A stretch of DNA of 64,000 bases. Source: Tritrichomonas musculus (lineage: Eukaryota; Parabasalia; Tritrichomonadida; Tritrichomonadidae). A program made the translations under genes and the position numbers. The stretch is taken from the NCBI GenBank assembly GCA_039105265.1, contig JAPFFF010000005.1, positions 4,077,501 through 4,141,500 on the forward strand, in the 5' to 3' direction. This document shows positions 1 through 8,727 of the stretch, one piece after another. Under the pieces are notes generated by a model. The model did not search any database, was not told the origin of the DNA, and saw nothing but the letters and a program-made list of their open reading frames with translations. Position 1 is the stretch's first letter. Each line of letters opens with the position of its first letter.

Positions 1-505
1 AATCATGATATCGACGTCTTGAATAAGATTTTGTAGATGATGAACGCCGACTTCTTCTGCTACTTCTTCTATCGTATCGATCATAATAATCATCGTAATC
101 TGAATACTGTCTTCGATCTCTATCTCGATCTCTGTCTCTGTCTCGATCTCTGTTTCTATCCCTATCCCTATCTCTGCGGCGATTAGGGCTTCGACTCCGA
201 TATCGATCATCATTTGACTGTTTTCTTGATTTTGATTTATTTGAAGATTGAGCGACGGAATCTCCAAAAGATATATAGCATATGCGGCCAAGAATTTCTT
301 TTTCGTTGTATTCGTTGTAAGCTTTATCAGCACTTTCAGCATCTTTAAAATCAATTATTCCGAGTCCTTTTGATCGATTTCGATTTCTCGGAATGTTAAG
401 AAATTCAATATCGCCAAACTTCGAGAATATCTGCTTGAGGTCATCTTCGATTGCGCTATAGGACAAATTTCCCACTATAATACGTCTATGTTCCCCTTTT
501 CCCAT
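1..505 (-). CDS. RRM-domain protein with Arg/Asp/Ser-rich tail (SR-like splicing factor), partial
   Basis: The reading frame opens with an ATG at 505 and is still open at the left edge, so the C-terminus is missing. Residues about 7-80 form one RNA recognition motif: the RNP2-like strand is IIVGNLSYS and the RNP1 region reads KGLGIIDF, slightly off the usual KGYGFVEF. A low-complexity tail follows with many RD/RS/RR dipeptides, the charged RS-like region of SR-type splicing factors. Family knowledge places such proteins in the nucleus, binding pre-mRNA or snRNP components. The tail is encoded by a locally repetitive tract of GA-rich hexamers on the coding strand. The exact SR family member cannot be told from this part. 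The nearest neighbour is a broken DUF3447 gene on the other strand, about 1 kb away. Confidence 0.85.
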   Translation of the reverse strand, partial: MGKGEHRRIIVGNLSYSAIEDDLKQIFSKFGDIEFLNIPRNRNRSKGLGIIDFKDAESADKAYNEYNEKEILGRICYISFGDSVAQSSNKSKSRKQSNDDRYRSRSPNRRRDRDRDRNRDRDRDRDRDRDRRQYSDYDDYYDRYDRRSSRRSRRSSSTKSYSRRRYHD

Positions 506-1545
506 TTGGAACAATTGCCGTAATAATAAACGGCCCACTTCTTTTCAATTCATTCAAAATGCAGTATCATCTAATTTCAGTTTTTTTGGGATTTTAAAGT
601 CATTTGTAATAAATACAAATCACTCGTTATAACAAAAAATCTTTTAAATTACATATATCATCAAATAATTTATAATAAATGAATTTTTTTATATTTAACA
701 AATTTAATACTTGAAAGCATATTATTTTTGGTTTCAACTTATTTTACTTGGCATCATTTAATCTTCTTTTGATCAGAAATGCATTGAGTTTATTTGAACA
801 TCACATTATATATATATATAATTCTACATTTTTAACTAATTTTATTAGAAAGAGTCAAGAATATGTTAATCAATATAAGAACTATATTCAAAATAATAGC
901 ATGTCATTAATGCATTTCTAATTGATTTTTAAATTTTTTTAATGAGAATTTTTAATTATATATTTTATTTTTATAAAGTTCATATGAATCAATGGTATAT
1001 ATGGATGATATTTCATTAAAATAATTTATTTAGTTTCTTCATAACTTCAAAGATAAAGATAAGTTTCTAAATAATTCAAAAAGTTGAATTAATAAACGGT
1101 ATAATTGAGAAAATTCATATTCTAATTTGATGAATTTGATCAATTACCGGAATATAATAATGATAAAAAGTCTATAACATTTTGATAAATAAATGATATT
1201 TTGAAGGCATATATGATTAATAATAAAATTAGAAAAATTATATTTAAAAATTACTAGCATTGTATCATTTTTTCCATTTTTAAAAGGTAATACTTTGACT
1301 TAGGTTAAAATTTGAAATTTTGGTAGAGATTAACATGGAACTGGCCTGCTTGGCTATTTAATTGTCCTCGATTTTTTTTTTTAGACAGATTAAGCACAAG
1401 TAAAAGGTCAAGAATAAAATAAACGCATAGACCTAAATGAAATTTGGGTGTAAAAAGATGAGCTCAAATAAAAGACAATAATTTTTTATAAATAACATTT
1501 TATATCTGAATTGTGATATGAAAAAATACTTTAATTATATATAAA
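506..1545. other. Intergenic AT-rich stretch
   Basis: About 1 kb of very AT-rich DNA lies between two divergent genes. It contains a short TA microsatellite near 810-820 and T-runs near 1371-1382. I see no RNA gene, convincing reading frame or inverted repeat. It should hold the promoters of both flanking genes, but no clear initiator could be assigned. Confidence 0.5.
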
Positions 1546-2655
1546 ATGAATGTACAGAAATATTTGGACGAAATGAAAAATTTTCAAATAACTTTATTGA
1601 AATATCTTGACCATGACAATGATCAGCAAAGCTATCTAAATTTAGTAACATTTGTGAAAGATCAAATGAATCGCAAATGCCCTGAAGAAATAAAGGAAAC
1701 GTTTCAATTAATAGTGAACATAGCCAATAATTATCATCGCCAACCTGGATTTTTTGATAAGATAGACCAACTACTGCTAAACATTAAAGATGAAATCAAA
1801 CAAACCTTTTCAAATTTCGATATTTTTACGATTTTCAAAAGCAACAAAAGAATTCTTCTTTTCTTGCTCAAAGAAACAATTCTGGAGATAGACCAGCAGA
1901 TATTTGACGTGATAAACGACAACGATTATTGGAGTGAAAGTTATGTGAAATATTTTTATTTTGAATGCAAACCGTTTATTCCAACAAAATTGTTAGAAGA
2001 GCTTGAAAGCGACCTATCTAAAATTGATCGACAAACGTTCGAAGAAAATCGAAAAATAGGCGAAAATGACCAATTTATTTGTCAATTAATTCGAAATGAT
2101 TCAATTGATGACTTCATCACATTTGTCAATCAAACAAATCTGCCGTTTTCATCGAAAATAAAGCGGTCAATCTATGAAACTAACGAATATCTACTTCAGA
2201 AGGGAAGTGTGGATTTAATTGAATATGCGGCTTTCTTTGGATCAATTCAAATTTTCAATTATTTATTAATTAATAAAGCTTATTTGAGAGGCTCTGTTTG
2301 GCTGGATGCAATTCATGGAAAAAATCCAGAAATAATTCATTCAATTCAAGATAACAAAATAAAACCACATGACAACAATTATAAAGAATGTCTTGAAGAA
2401 GCCGTCAAATGTTATTCAAGTGAAATAGTCAACTTTTTCTTAGATAATTTGGTCGATGAAAATCAATTGGATTTTTATTTCGAAAATCGAAATTACGAAT
2501 TCATCCCTCAAAATATTCAACAGCCGTTATTCTTGTTCTACACGTGTGCTTATAATCACGTCTTCTTTGTTGATTTATTATTGAAAAATAAGGAAATAAA
2601 AGTGAATGAAAAAATAATTCAAAAAAAAAATTTTTTTAATGAAATTCAAAATTAA
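1546..2655 (+). pseudogene. DUF3447/ankyrin protein, N-terminal part of a split DUF3447-ankyrin-BspA gene
   Basis: A 369-residue frame starting at an ATG preceded by TATATATAAA. The N-terminal ~200 residues are helical and match the domain that precedes ankyrin repeats in trichomonad DUF3447 proteins, with the segment KSNKRILLFLLKE. DUF3447-type ankyrin units follow (SVDLIEYAAFFGSIQIFNYLL, then AIHGKNPEIIHSI, then FFVDLLLKNKEIKVNEK). The frame stops just where the next ankyrin repeat (TALQIAAEKNNYAIV) should begin. That repeat continues after an ~85-nt stop-containing spacer in another frame at 2702, leading into BspA-type repeats. Either this is a pseudogene or the spacer is removed in an unrecognised way. 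A homologous DUF3447 domain lies at 11198-12189 on the other strand. The family is thought to act in protein-protein interaction; no specific function can be given. Confidence 0.7.
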
Positions 2656-2701
2656 CTTTTTGTTTAATGGCATTTGATTGATTTGTTTTTTAAATAAAAC
2701 A
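2614..2701 (+). other. Stop-containing spacer between two ankyrin repeats
   Basis: This AT-rich segment separates the codons for the end of one ankyrin repeat (KVNEK) from those for the next (TALQIAAEK). It contains stops and shifts the frame by one. Its core ATGAAATTCAAAATTAACTT (2639-2658) closely resembles the core of the spacers in the ankyrin array at 6.6-8.4 kb (minus strand ATGAAATTCAAATCTAACTT). The resemblance is seen in the sequence; what it means is open. Confidence 0.55.
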
Positions 2702-3454
2702 GCATTGCAAATTGCTGCTGAGAAGAATAACTATGCAATTGTTCATCATTTAATGAAGTATTCAAAAATTGAAATTGGTCCGAATTCATTCAAAGAATGT
2801 CAAAAATTGACTGAATTTGAGATCCCTTCAACTGTCACTTTTATAGGTGAAAGAGCATTCATGGGATGCAGCTCATTGTCAAAAATAAAAATTCCTGCTT
2901 CAGTTGTAAAGATTAAAGAAGGAGCCTTCAGCAGGTGTCAGTCTCTCAAAGAGATAGAAATTCCTTCTTCAATTGAATCGATTGATGATTTCACTTTTTA
3001 CAACTGTTCGTCGTTGCGCCATGTCATGATTCCTTCTTCCGTGAAGTTGATTGGAATGTCATCTTTCCAATATTGCTCGTCGTTGGTTGAAATAACGTTC
3101 CCTTCTTCTCTGACTTCAATCGGAAAGGACTCGTTCAGTGGCTGTTCTTCGTTGTCAAAAATTTCAATTCCTTCGTCTGTGAAAAAAATCGGTGAGAGCT
3201 CTTTCTGTGGATGTTCTTCATTATCGGAAGTTTCGTTTGAAGATCCTTGTTCGCTCAGTTCTATTGAAGAAGGGACATTCAAGGATTGCTCGTCATTGGC
3301 AACAATAACAATTCCTTCGTCTGTTGATTCAATCGGCAGTTTTGCATTCAAATGATGTTCATCGTTGAAAAACTTCGTTGTTCCACCTTCTGTAACTAAT
3401 GTCGGAGAAGATGCACTGCCACCAACAAAGAATGCATCTTGTAGTATTTATTAA
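2678..3454 (+). pseudogene. Ankyrin remnant plus BspA-like leucine-rich repeats (LRR_5), C-terminal part
   Basis: After one ankyrin repeat (TALQIAAEKNNYAIVHHLMK, from 2702) come about nine tandem repeats of ~23 residues with the pattern F..C.SL..I.IP.SV..IG...F. This is the Treponema pallidum/BspA-type LRR_5 repeat, a very large family in Trichomonas and relatives, where many members are surface proteins. No signal peptide or transmembrane helix is seen here. The frame is cut by a TGA at 3353-3355, where the repeat pattern calls for Gly (FAFK-G-CSSL). It then stays open in the same frame for one more repeat to a TAA at 3452-3454. This looks like a nonsense mutation of a Gly codon, so the gene is probably dead or has a shortened product. 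Together with 1546-2655 it is the second half of one DUF3447-ankyrin-BspA gene. Confidence 0.7.
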
Positions 3455-3862
3455 GGTACAAATCTAGTACGTTTAATAACCGCATAATTTTTTGGGATAT
3501 GTTATATAAAAAAAGAATTAAATATTTGAATTCTAAATCTTAAATCTGACACTTTCTTAAGTTTACTCAGAAATCATCGACTTTTTCAGAGGAGATCCAT
3601 TTTCACAAAGAATTAACGGTCTCCTTTTGAATATTTAACATACTGAATTTCCGTTAATTTTTCTTATTATAAATACCATGAGTAGCTATTCATGGTATTT
3701 TTTGCAAAAGTGCAAAAAAGTTCCAAGCTTTTATTTTCTGAAGAACGATAGAGGCCAATTTTGACCTTAACTGCTGTGGGCAAATCCGATTACGGGCAAA
3801 TCCGATTTCCCAAAAAAAAAAATCTTTTTTCTTTTTCACAAATACACTTTTTTTATTGAGTA
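3455..3862. other. Intergenic region with palindrome
   Basis: This stretch contains the palindrome at 3671-3700 and an internally repeated GGGCAAATCCGATT(A/T) motif at 3778-3810, a relative of which recurs at 5685-5730. No gene is seen. It probably holds fragments of the same inverted-repeat family found at 5.8-6.2 kb. Confidence 0.45.
3671..3700. repeat. Palindrome with CATGAGTAGCTA core
   Basis: A near-perfect inverted repeat: AAATACCATGAGTAGCT is mirrored by AGCTATTCATGGTATTT. The same ATGAGTAGCTACTC core occurs inside the two repeat-element copies at 5837-5854 and 36981-36998, which links this spot to that dispersed family. Confidence 0.6.
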
Positions 3863-4042
3863 TCAAATTACTTCGCCATTTCTAGAGCATTGACCAGTCT
3901 TCCAATCAATGCCTTCAAACATTTGTTGTTGGATTGGCACCTTGACCAAACTACTTTTAATAAATCGGAACCAATGGTCAATTGAATACAAACTTTTTGA
4001 AATATTTGCAGCTAAATCATGGTTAAAAACTGGTTCCGATAA
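3863..4042 (-). pseudogene. Unrecognised coding relic, about 60 codons
   Basis: An open segment without its own ATG start runs from a stop at 4043-4045 to a TGA at 3863-3865. Its residue composition looks like real protein (for example DHWFRFIKSS and MFEGIDWKTGQCSRNGE). It lies directly downstream of the kinase/discoidin pseudogene on the same strand but in another frame. I cannot name the family. It may be a fragment of a transposon gene or the tail of a decayed neighbour. Confidence 0.3.
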
Positions 4043-4051
4043 TTAATAAGT

Positions 4052-5258
4052 CTAGAAGTATCTTCCAAAAAAATCAAAATGATAAAATCTTAGAGATAAA
4101 TTGCCACTCCAATCTGGCCCTGTCATAACGAGTCTCACAAATCTGGTTGGCGGACTTGGGTGTTGAAATTCATAGATGTCAAGAAGTTCATGGTCTTTTT
4201 TAGTTTTCTCGTTAATTTCGATCAGTGTTGTCCATGACGATTCTGGCTTACTCGAGTCATCTGTGCAAATCAGTTTGTAGCTCCTCAGCTTGTCTGGACT
4301 GCACCTCTTGAGTCTGAAGCCGTTAAGAACAGCTGTTCCTCGTGTCAGCTCAACTTGAAACCACGAATTTTCTCGATGATAAGTGCAAATATTGCATTTT
4401 GCATTGAGGAAGTAGAAACTGTTTAAGTCGAATAGTGAAGCAGAAATGGTGACTGGGCACTTGTGCGGGTCTTTGTTTTCACTCTCACCAACAAGTGTCG
4501 CAAAAGACTCCTCTTGAATACTTCGGGTCTGTTGATAAGAGTTCAATTCCTTTGATGCATAGAAAATTATTGCACTGGTCCCAGTTCGGTCCTGTCTGCA
4601 TGAAACTTGACTGTCATCTCCTTGTATTCGCCATTCAGTTCTCTCGCTTCTGTAGCTGAAGCCACTGTTTTGCCTTCAACTGAAATGCCAAATGACTTAG
4701 GGAAGCATGAATCAGCAGAAAATATTTTGACAAAGTCAGTGCCGAAGCCTCCTTTATCTGACGTGCCAAATCTATCGTCGGCATGAGGAACAAGGAGGGA
4801 GCAGACGCCTGCAGATGACTGCGATGCGACGAAGAGTCTGTCGAAGGGAGTTTCCTGTTTGTGCCTCAAGAGAGCAAGAATTCCCGGGCCTTCCTCGCCC
4901 ATTCCAACTGTAAAAAATCGCTCAAAACTTTGATGAACGCGATTTTCAAAACATTTCACATCAGAATCAAGTTTCGCTCGCAGTGATGCAATGATCGCTG
5001 CCTGCTCCTTGATGATGTTTTGCCACCATAGAAATCAACGTAAGAAAAACCTCGAAATTGAATAATAGTAGGATGCTGTACTTGAATTAAAATGCGAACT
5101 TCACGAAGTATAAATGTTTTATTTTGTGACTTGTTTTGAATAAGGTTTGACTTTGCTGCGTATTCTTCTCCACTTTTTTTGTTTCGAACTAAATTAATTA
5201 CTCCAAAACCTCCTTGATTAATATTTTGAACAATATCATAGTCATTTAACTCAACCAA
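4052..5258 (-). pseudogene. Protein kinase N-lobe joined to two discoidin-like (F5/8 type C) domains, frameshifted
   Basis: Three overlapping or adjacent minus-strand frames form one broken gene. From 5258, residues 1-78 are a kinase N-lobe: glycine loop NQGGFGVINLV, the ATP-binding Lys in YAAKS and the alphaC Glu in REVRIL. It ends at FSYVDFYG, so the rest of the kinase, including HRD and DFG motifs, is absent. After a frame change near 5022 comes a coiled-coil linker (IIKEQAAIIASLRAKLDSD), then a first discoidin-like domain (SADSCFPKSFGISVEG, ARELNGEYKEMTVKF). A second frameshift near 4590 separates this from its expected end, visible in the next frame as FMQTGPNWDQCNNFLCIKG. A third frame (4546-4052) carries a second discoidin domain (SWFQVEL, FVRLVMTGPDWSGNLSLRF). 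Such kinase-discoidin genes form a large trichomonad family. Deletion of the C-lobe and the frameshifts mark this copy as dead. Confidence 0.75.
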
Positions 5259-5367
5259 GTAATCTTGGCGTCCTTTTTCGAATGTACTGCTTTTGCTTAT
5301 GGAAGGCCATTTAAAGCTTGGTTTATAAGAAAAAGTGAAATTCTTTTAAATTATTGAAAGAACGTAG

Positions 5368-5449
5368 GACACGATGGCCGAGTGGTTAAGGCGTGGGATT
5401 AGAGTCCCCATGGGTTTATCCCGCATCAGTTCGAATCTGGTTCGTGTCG
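5368..5449 (+). tRNA. tRNA-Ser (anticodon AGA)
   Basis: An 82-nt type II tRNA. The acceptor stem is GACACGA/TCGTGTC with all seven pairs perfect and G as discriminator. The D arm GCCGAGTGGTTAAGGC, a long variable arm TGGGTTTATCCCGC and a T arm ATCAG-TTCGAAT-CTGGT follow. The anticodon loop TTAGAGT gives AGA, which reads UCU/UCC serine codons. The long variable arm agrees with serine. The last anticodon-stem pair is an A-C mismatch (A31-C39) and position 37 is G, both somewhat unusual. No CCA is encoded, as expected for a eukaryote. A run of seven T after the gene is a good RNA polymerase III terminator, and the T arm forms the internal B box. Confidence 0.93.

Positions 5450-5456
<7 letters not shown>
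5450..5456 (+). terminator. RNA polymerase III T-run terminator of tRNA-Ser
   Basis: Seven T residues follow the discriminator base directly. Confidence 0.75.

Positions 5457-5487
<31 letters not shown>
5457..5487. repeat. 31-bp A homopolymer
   Basis: An uninterrupted A-run follows directly after the tRNA T-run. Similar long runs occur at 44854-44878 (A), 44940-44958 (T) and 61438-61461 (T). Confidence 0.85.
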
Positions 5488-5488
<1 letters not shown>

Positions 5489-5791
5489 AGGATTTTGATT
5501 TTACTGGCAATTTTCACATCCAAGCATGTAAAAGCTTTGAATAAGTATTCAAATAAACTTTTTAGTATCAGATTTTTTTTTCTATTTTTTTCTTGAATGT
5601 CATAATAGAAAAAATTTTACAACTTTGAAAAATTTTGAAAGCAATTTTGAAAAGAGATCTCTTAATTTTTGAATTTCCTACCCTGTAATCGGATTTTCCC
5701 TATGAAGTTAAGGTAAATCCGATTTCCCAAATAAAATAATATATTTAATTCTGGCAACAAATACATTTTAGAAATAAATATGTAGCTTTTG
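5488..5791. other. Short intergenic stretch before repeat element
   Basis: AT-rich DNA with no gene that I can support. An inverted pair of AATCGGATTT / AAATCCGATTT occurs at 5687-5727 and resembles motifs at 3778-3810. Confidence 0.4.
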
Positions 5792-6204
5792 GACAATCGT
5801 TTTTTTCTACGCCACTTTTTGAATGGTTTTTCTATCAATGAGTAGCTACTCATGGAAAGTAAAAAACCACCATCTTAAGGTGAAATTTAACTTACTCTGT
5901 TAAGAAAATTAACCAAAAAAAAATCGAAAATTTAAATTTTCTCTTAAAATTATAACTATTTGCTTTTTTTGATATAATTTTTTTTTTTTATTTTTACATA
6001 ATTTTTCAGGAATATACGCACCAGTGATCACCACGGGGTTGTGCGAAGCCGAATCAGGTTCCTTGAATTGCTGGATGAATCGGGAAGCTATTTGAACTAT
6101 ATAATTATGAATTATTTAGCAAAAATTGAATAAAAAATGTATAAAAAAGTATTCAAAAAGTTTAAAGGTTTTCAAAAAGTGGCGTAGAAAAATACGATTT
6201 TTGA
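5792..6204. mobile_element. Non-autonomous inverted-repeat element, copy A
   Basis: Bounded by terminal inverted repeats: ATCGTTTTTTTCTACGCCAC at the left is mirrored by GTGGCGTAGAAAAATACGAT at the right, each continuing into CTTTTTGAA or its complement. It is clearly related along its whole length to copy B at 36935-37387, including the ATGAGTAGCTACTCAT palindrome and a coding-like segment near 6018-6133. No full transposase is present. The exact ends are less certain than for copy B because no target-site duplication could be identified here. Confidence 0.7.
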
Positions 6205-6563
6205 ATATTGAATTCAAACTGAATCTTCTCAAAATATAAAAAAAAAAAATCAATAAAAACACAACTTTTTGATATAAAGTATACTCTATTAAATATATTA
6301 ATTATCTAAATAATTACAAAAAAAATGATAAATGTAAAAAATGTACAAAAAACTAAATCTCTGAAATCTAGATTGTAGATCATCATACAGTACAAACCTC
6401 CATGAGCATAAACCTCTGAAAAAGTTCAAAATATAAATCAATCAGTTCATGGATAAAAAGGAGGAATAATATCATATAAAAATACTATTTTATCAAAGAT
6501 AAAAATATATTTTTAATGTAGTAATTAGTTTTTTATTAATCATTTAGACTTCTATTTTTCCAG
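6205..6563. other. Intergenic AT-rich stretch
   Basis: No gene is seen. It lies between the inverted-repeat element and the 3' end of the ankyrin array. Confidence 0.4.
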
Positions 6564-8727
6564 TTAAGGTTTTGCTTTGATCGGTCCTTTAGATAGAATG
6601 TCAACAATTTCTTGATGATTTTCTTTTCTTGCACAGTCAATGGCTGTATTGTGAATGTTTAAAATATAAAATTCCATAAATCATTCAATTTTTTCAATAT
6701 TATGAAAAAAGTTAGATTTGAATTTTATGAATGTTTCTGATTTAAAATGTCTTGAATATTGAGATCAACTCCTTCTTGTCTTAATAATAGTTCAACAATT
6801 TCTTTATTGCCATTAGATGCAGCAAGAATTAACGCTGTCGTATTAAAGGTTGAAGTTAAATTCCATAAAAAATTCAATTTTTTTTAATATTATGAAAAAA
6901 GTTAGATTTGAATTTCATGAATGTTTTCGATTTAAAATAGATTGAATATTAATATCAATTCCTTCTTGACTTAATAATAATTCAACAATTTCTTTACAGT
7001 TATTAACTACTGCCCAGGCCAATACCGTAAAATTAAATGTTTGAGTAAAATTCCATAAAAAATTCAATTTTTTTAATATTATGAAAAAAGTCAGATTTGA
7101 ATTTTATGAATTCTTTTGATTTAAAATGTCTTGAAAATTGATATCAATGCCTTCTTGTCTCAATAGTAATTCAACAATTTCTTTATGATTATTAAATGTA
7201 GACCACATCAATGCTGTCATATTAAATGTTATAATTAAATTCCATAAATAATTCAAATTTTCAATTCGATAAAAAAAGTCAGATTTGAATTGTATAAATG
7301 ATTTTGATTTGAAATGTCTTGAATATTGATATCAATGCTTTCTTGTTTTAATAATGGTTCAACAATTTCTTTATGACCTTCTGATGCTGCCATAATCAAG
7401 GCTGTGAAATTAAATGTTTGAGTTAAATTCCATAAAATAATTCAATTTTTTTAAATCATATTAAAAAAGTTAGATTTGAATATCATGAATGTTTCTGATT
7501 TAAAATGTCTTGAATATTGGTATCAATTCCTTCTTGTCTTAATAATAATTCTACAATTTCATTTTTGTCACAAAACATAGAAAGAATTAACGCAGTAGAA
7601 TTAAATGTTGAAGTTAAATTCCATAAAAAATTCAATTGTTTAAATATGATTAAAAAGGTTAGATTTGAATTCTATGAATGTTTTTGATTTAAAATGTCTT
7701 GAATATTGACATTGATGCCTTCTTGTCTTAATAATAATTCAACAATTTCTTTATGGCCTCCTCTTACAGCACACATCAATGCAGTAGAATTAAATGTTCG
7801 AGTTAAATTCCATAAAAAATTCAATTTTTTCAATATCATGAAAAAAGTTAAATTTGAATTTCATGAATGATTTTGATTTAAAATAGATTGACCATTGATA
7901 TCAATGCCTTCTTGTCTTAATAATAATTCAACAATTTCTTTATGACCTTCTGATGCTGCCAGAATAAAAGCTGTGAAATTAAATGTTTGAGTTAAATTCC
8001 ATAAAAAAATTCAATTTTTGAAATCATATTAAAAAAGTTAGATTTGAATTTCACGAATGTTTCTAATTTAAAATGTCTTGAATATTGATATCAATTCCTT
8101 CTTGTCTTAATAATAATTCTACAATTTCTTTATTGTCATTAAATATAGCAAGAATAAACGCAGTAGAATTAAATGTTGAAGTTAAATCCCATAAAAAAAT
8201 CAATTGTTTAAATCATATTAAAAAGGTTAGATTTGAATTCCATGAATGTTTTTGATTTAAAATGTCTTGAATATTGATATTAATGCCTTCTTGTCTTAAT
8301 AATAATTCAACAATTTCTTCATGACCTTGTTTTGCAGCATACATCAATGCCGTAGAATTAAATGTTGAAGTTAAATTCCATAAAATAATTCAATTTTTAA
8401 AATTTTATTAAAAAAGTTGGATTTGAATTTCATGAATGCTTTTTGATTTAAAAATGTTATTTAAATGATTAATGCTTTAATTTTTGCATTTATGTCGATG
8501 TTTCCTTCTGATAAATAAAGCTTCACAGGTGTGTAATGATCAAATTCACATAAATAAAAAATCATGTTTTTGTATTTCATGTTTGTTGGGAAAAAGCAAT
8601 AATTGTGAGATTCAGCTACGTATCGATAAACATTGTTATAATATTGTTTTTCTATAGAGGTATGGAAACTAACTTTTGTGAGAATTCGATAAAAATGTAA
8701 AAATGAAATTATCTTATTATATTAAAT
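6564..8727 (-). pseudogene. Ankyrin-repeat gene with stop-containing spacers (array of ten ankyrin cores)
   Basis: Read on the minus strand, the region starts in the usual lead-in of trichomonad ankyrin proteins (FLHFYRILTKVSFHTSIEKQ, then MKYKNMIFYLCEFDHYTPVK and NIDINAKI). Ten ankyrin cores follow. Nine are nearly uniform: TAL-x9-EIVELLLRQEGIDINIQDILN. The tenth ends the gene naturally (NTAIDCARKENHQEIVDILS ... KAKP, TAA at 6564-6566). None of the ten cores contains a stop. Between cores lie conserved ~85-nt spacers that carry stop codons and sometimes change frame; the unit period is 188-191 bp. The spacer consensus shows no GT...AG pair, so an ordinary intron is unlikely. Conventionally this is a pseudogene. 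The perfect preservation of ten cores and the natural end argue that it may be, or recently was, functional. The product would be an ankyrin-type interaction protein. Confidence 0.7.
6700..8420. repeat. Tandem repeat, nine units, period about 189 bp
   Basis: A landmark in each unit (the (G/A)(T/A)(C/T)TTGAATATT or related motif of the ankyrin end) falls at 6751, 6941, 7130, 7318, 7509, 7698, 7887, 8077 and 8266. This gives spacings of 190, 189, 188, 191, 189, 189, 190 and 189. Each unit is one ankyrin core plus one spacer. Units differ most in the first half of the ankyrin core, whereas spacers and the core end are more uniform. Confidence 0.9.

Noticed and set aside
2998-3351. 117-codon antisense frame opposite the BspA repeats
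   Set aside because: It is a mirror of the tandem LRR_5 repeats; the sense strand has the known family pattern, and the antisense composition follows from it.
6700-8420. The 189-bp array as a CRISPR-like array
   Set aside because: Both parts of each unit are longer and more variable than CRISPR repeats and spacers, the organism is eukaryotic, and one part is an ankyrin code.
6700-8420. Ordinary GT-AG introns between the ankyrin cores
   Set aside because: The spacer consensus lacks GT at the 5' side and AG at the 3' side, and lacks the trichomonad branch/3' motif.
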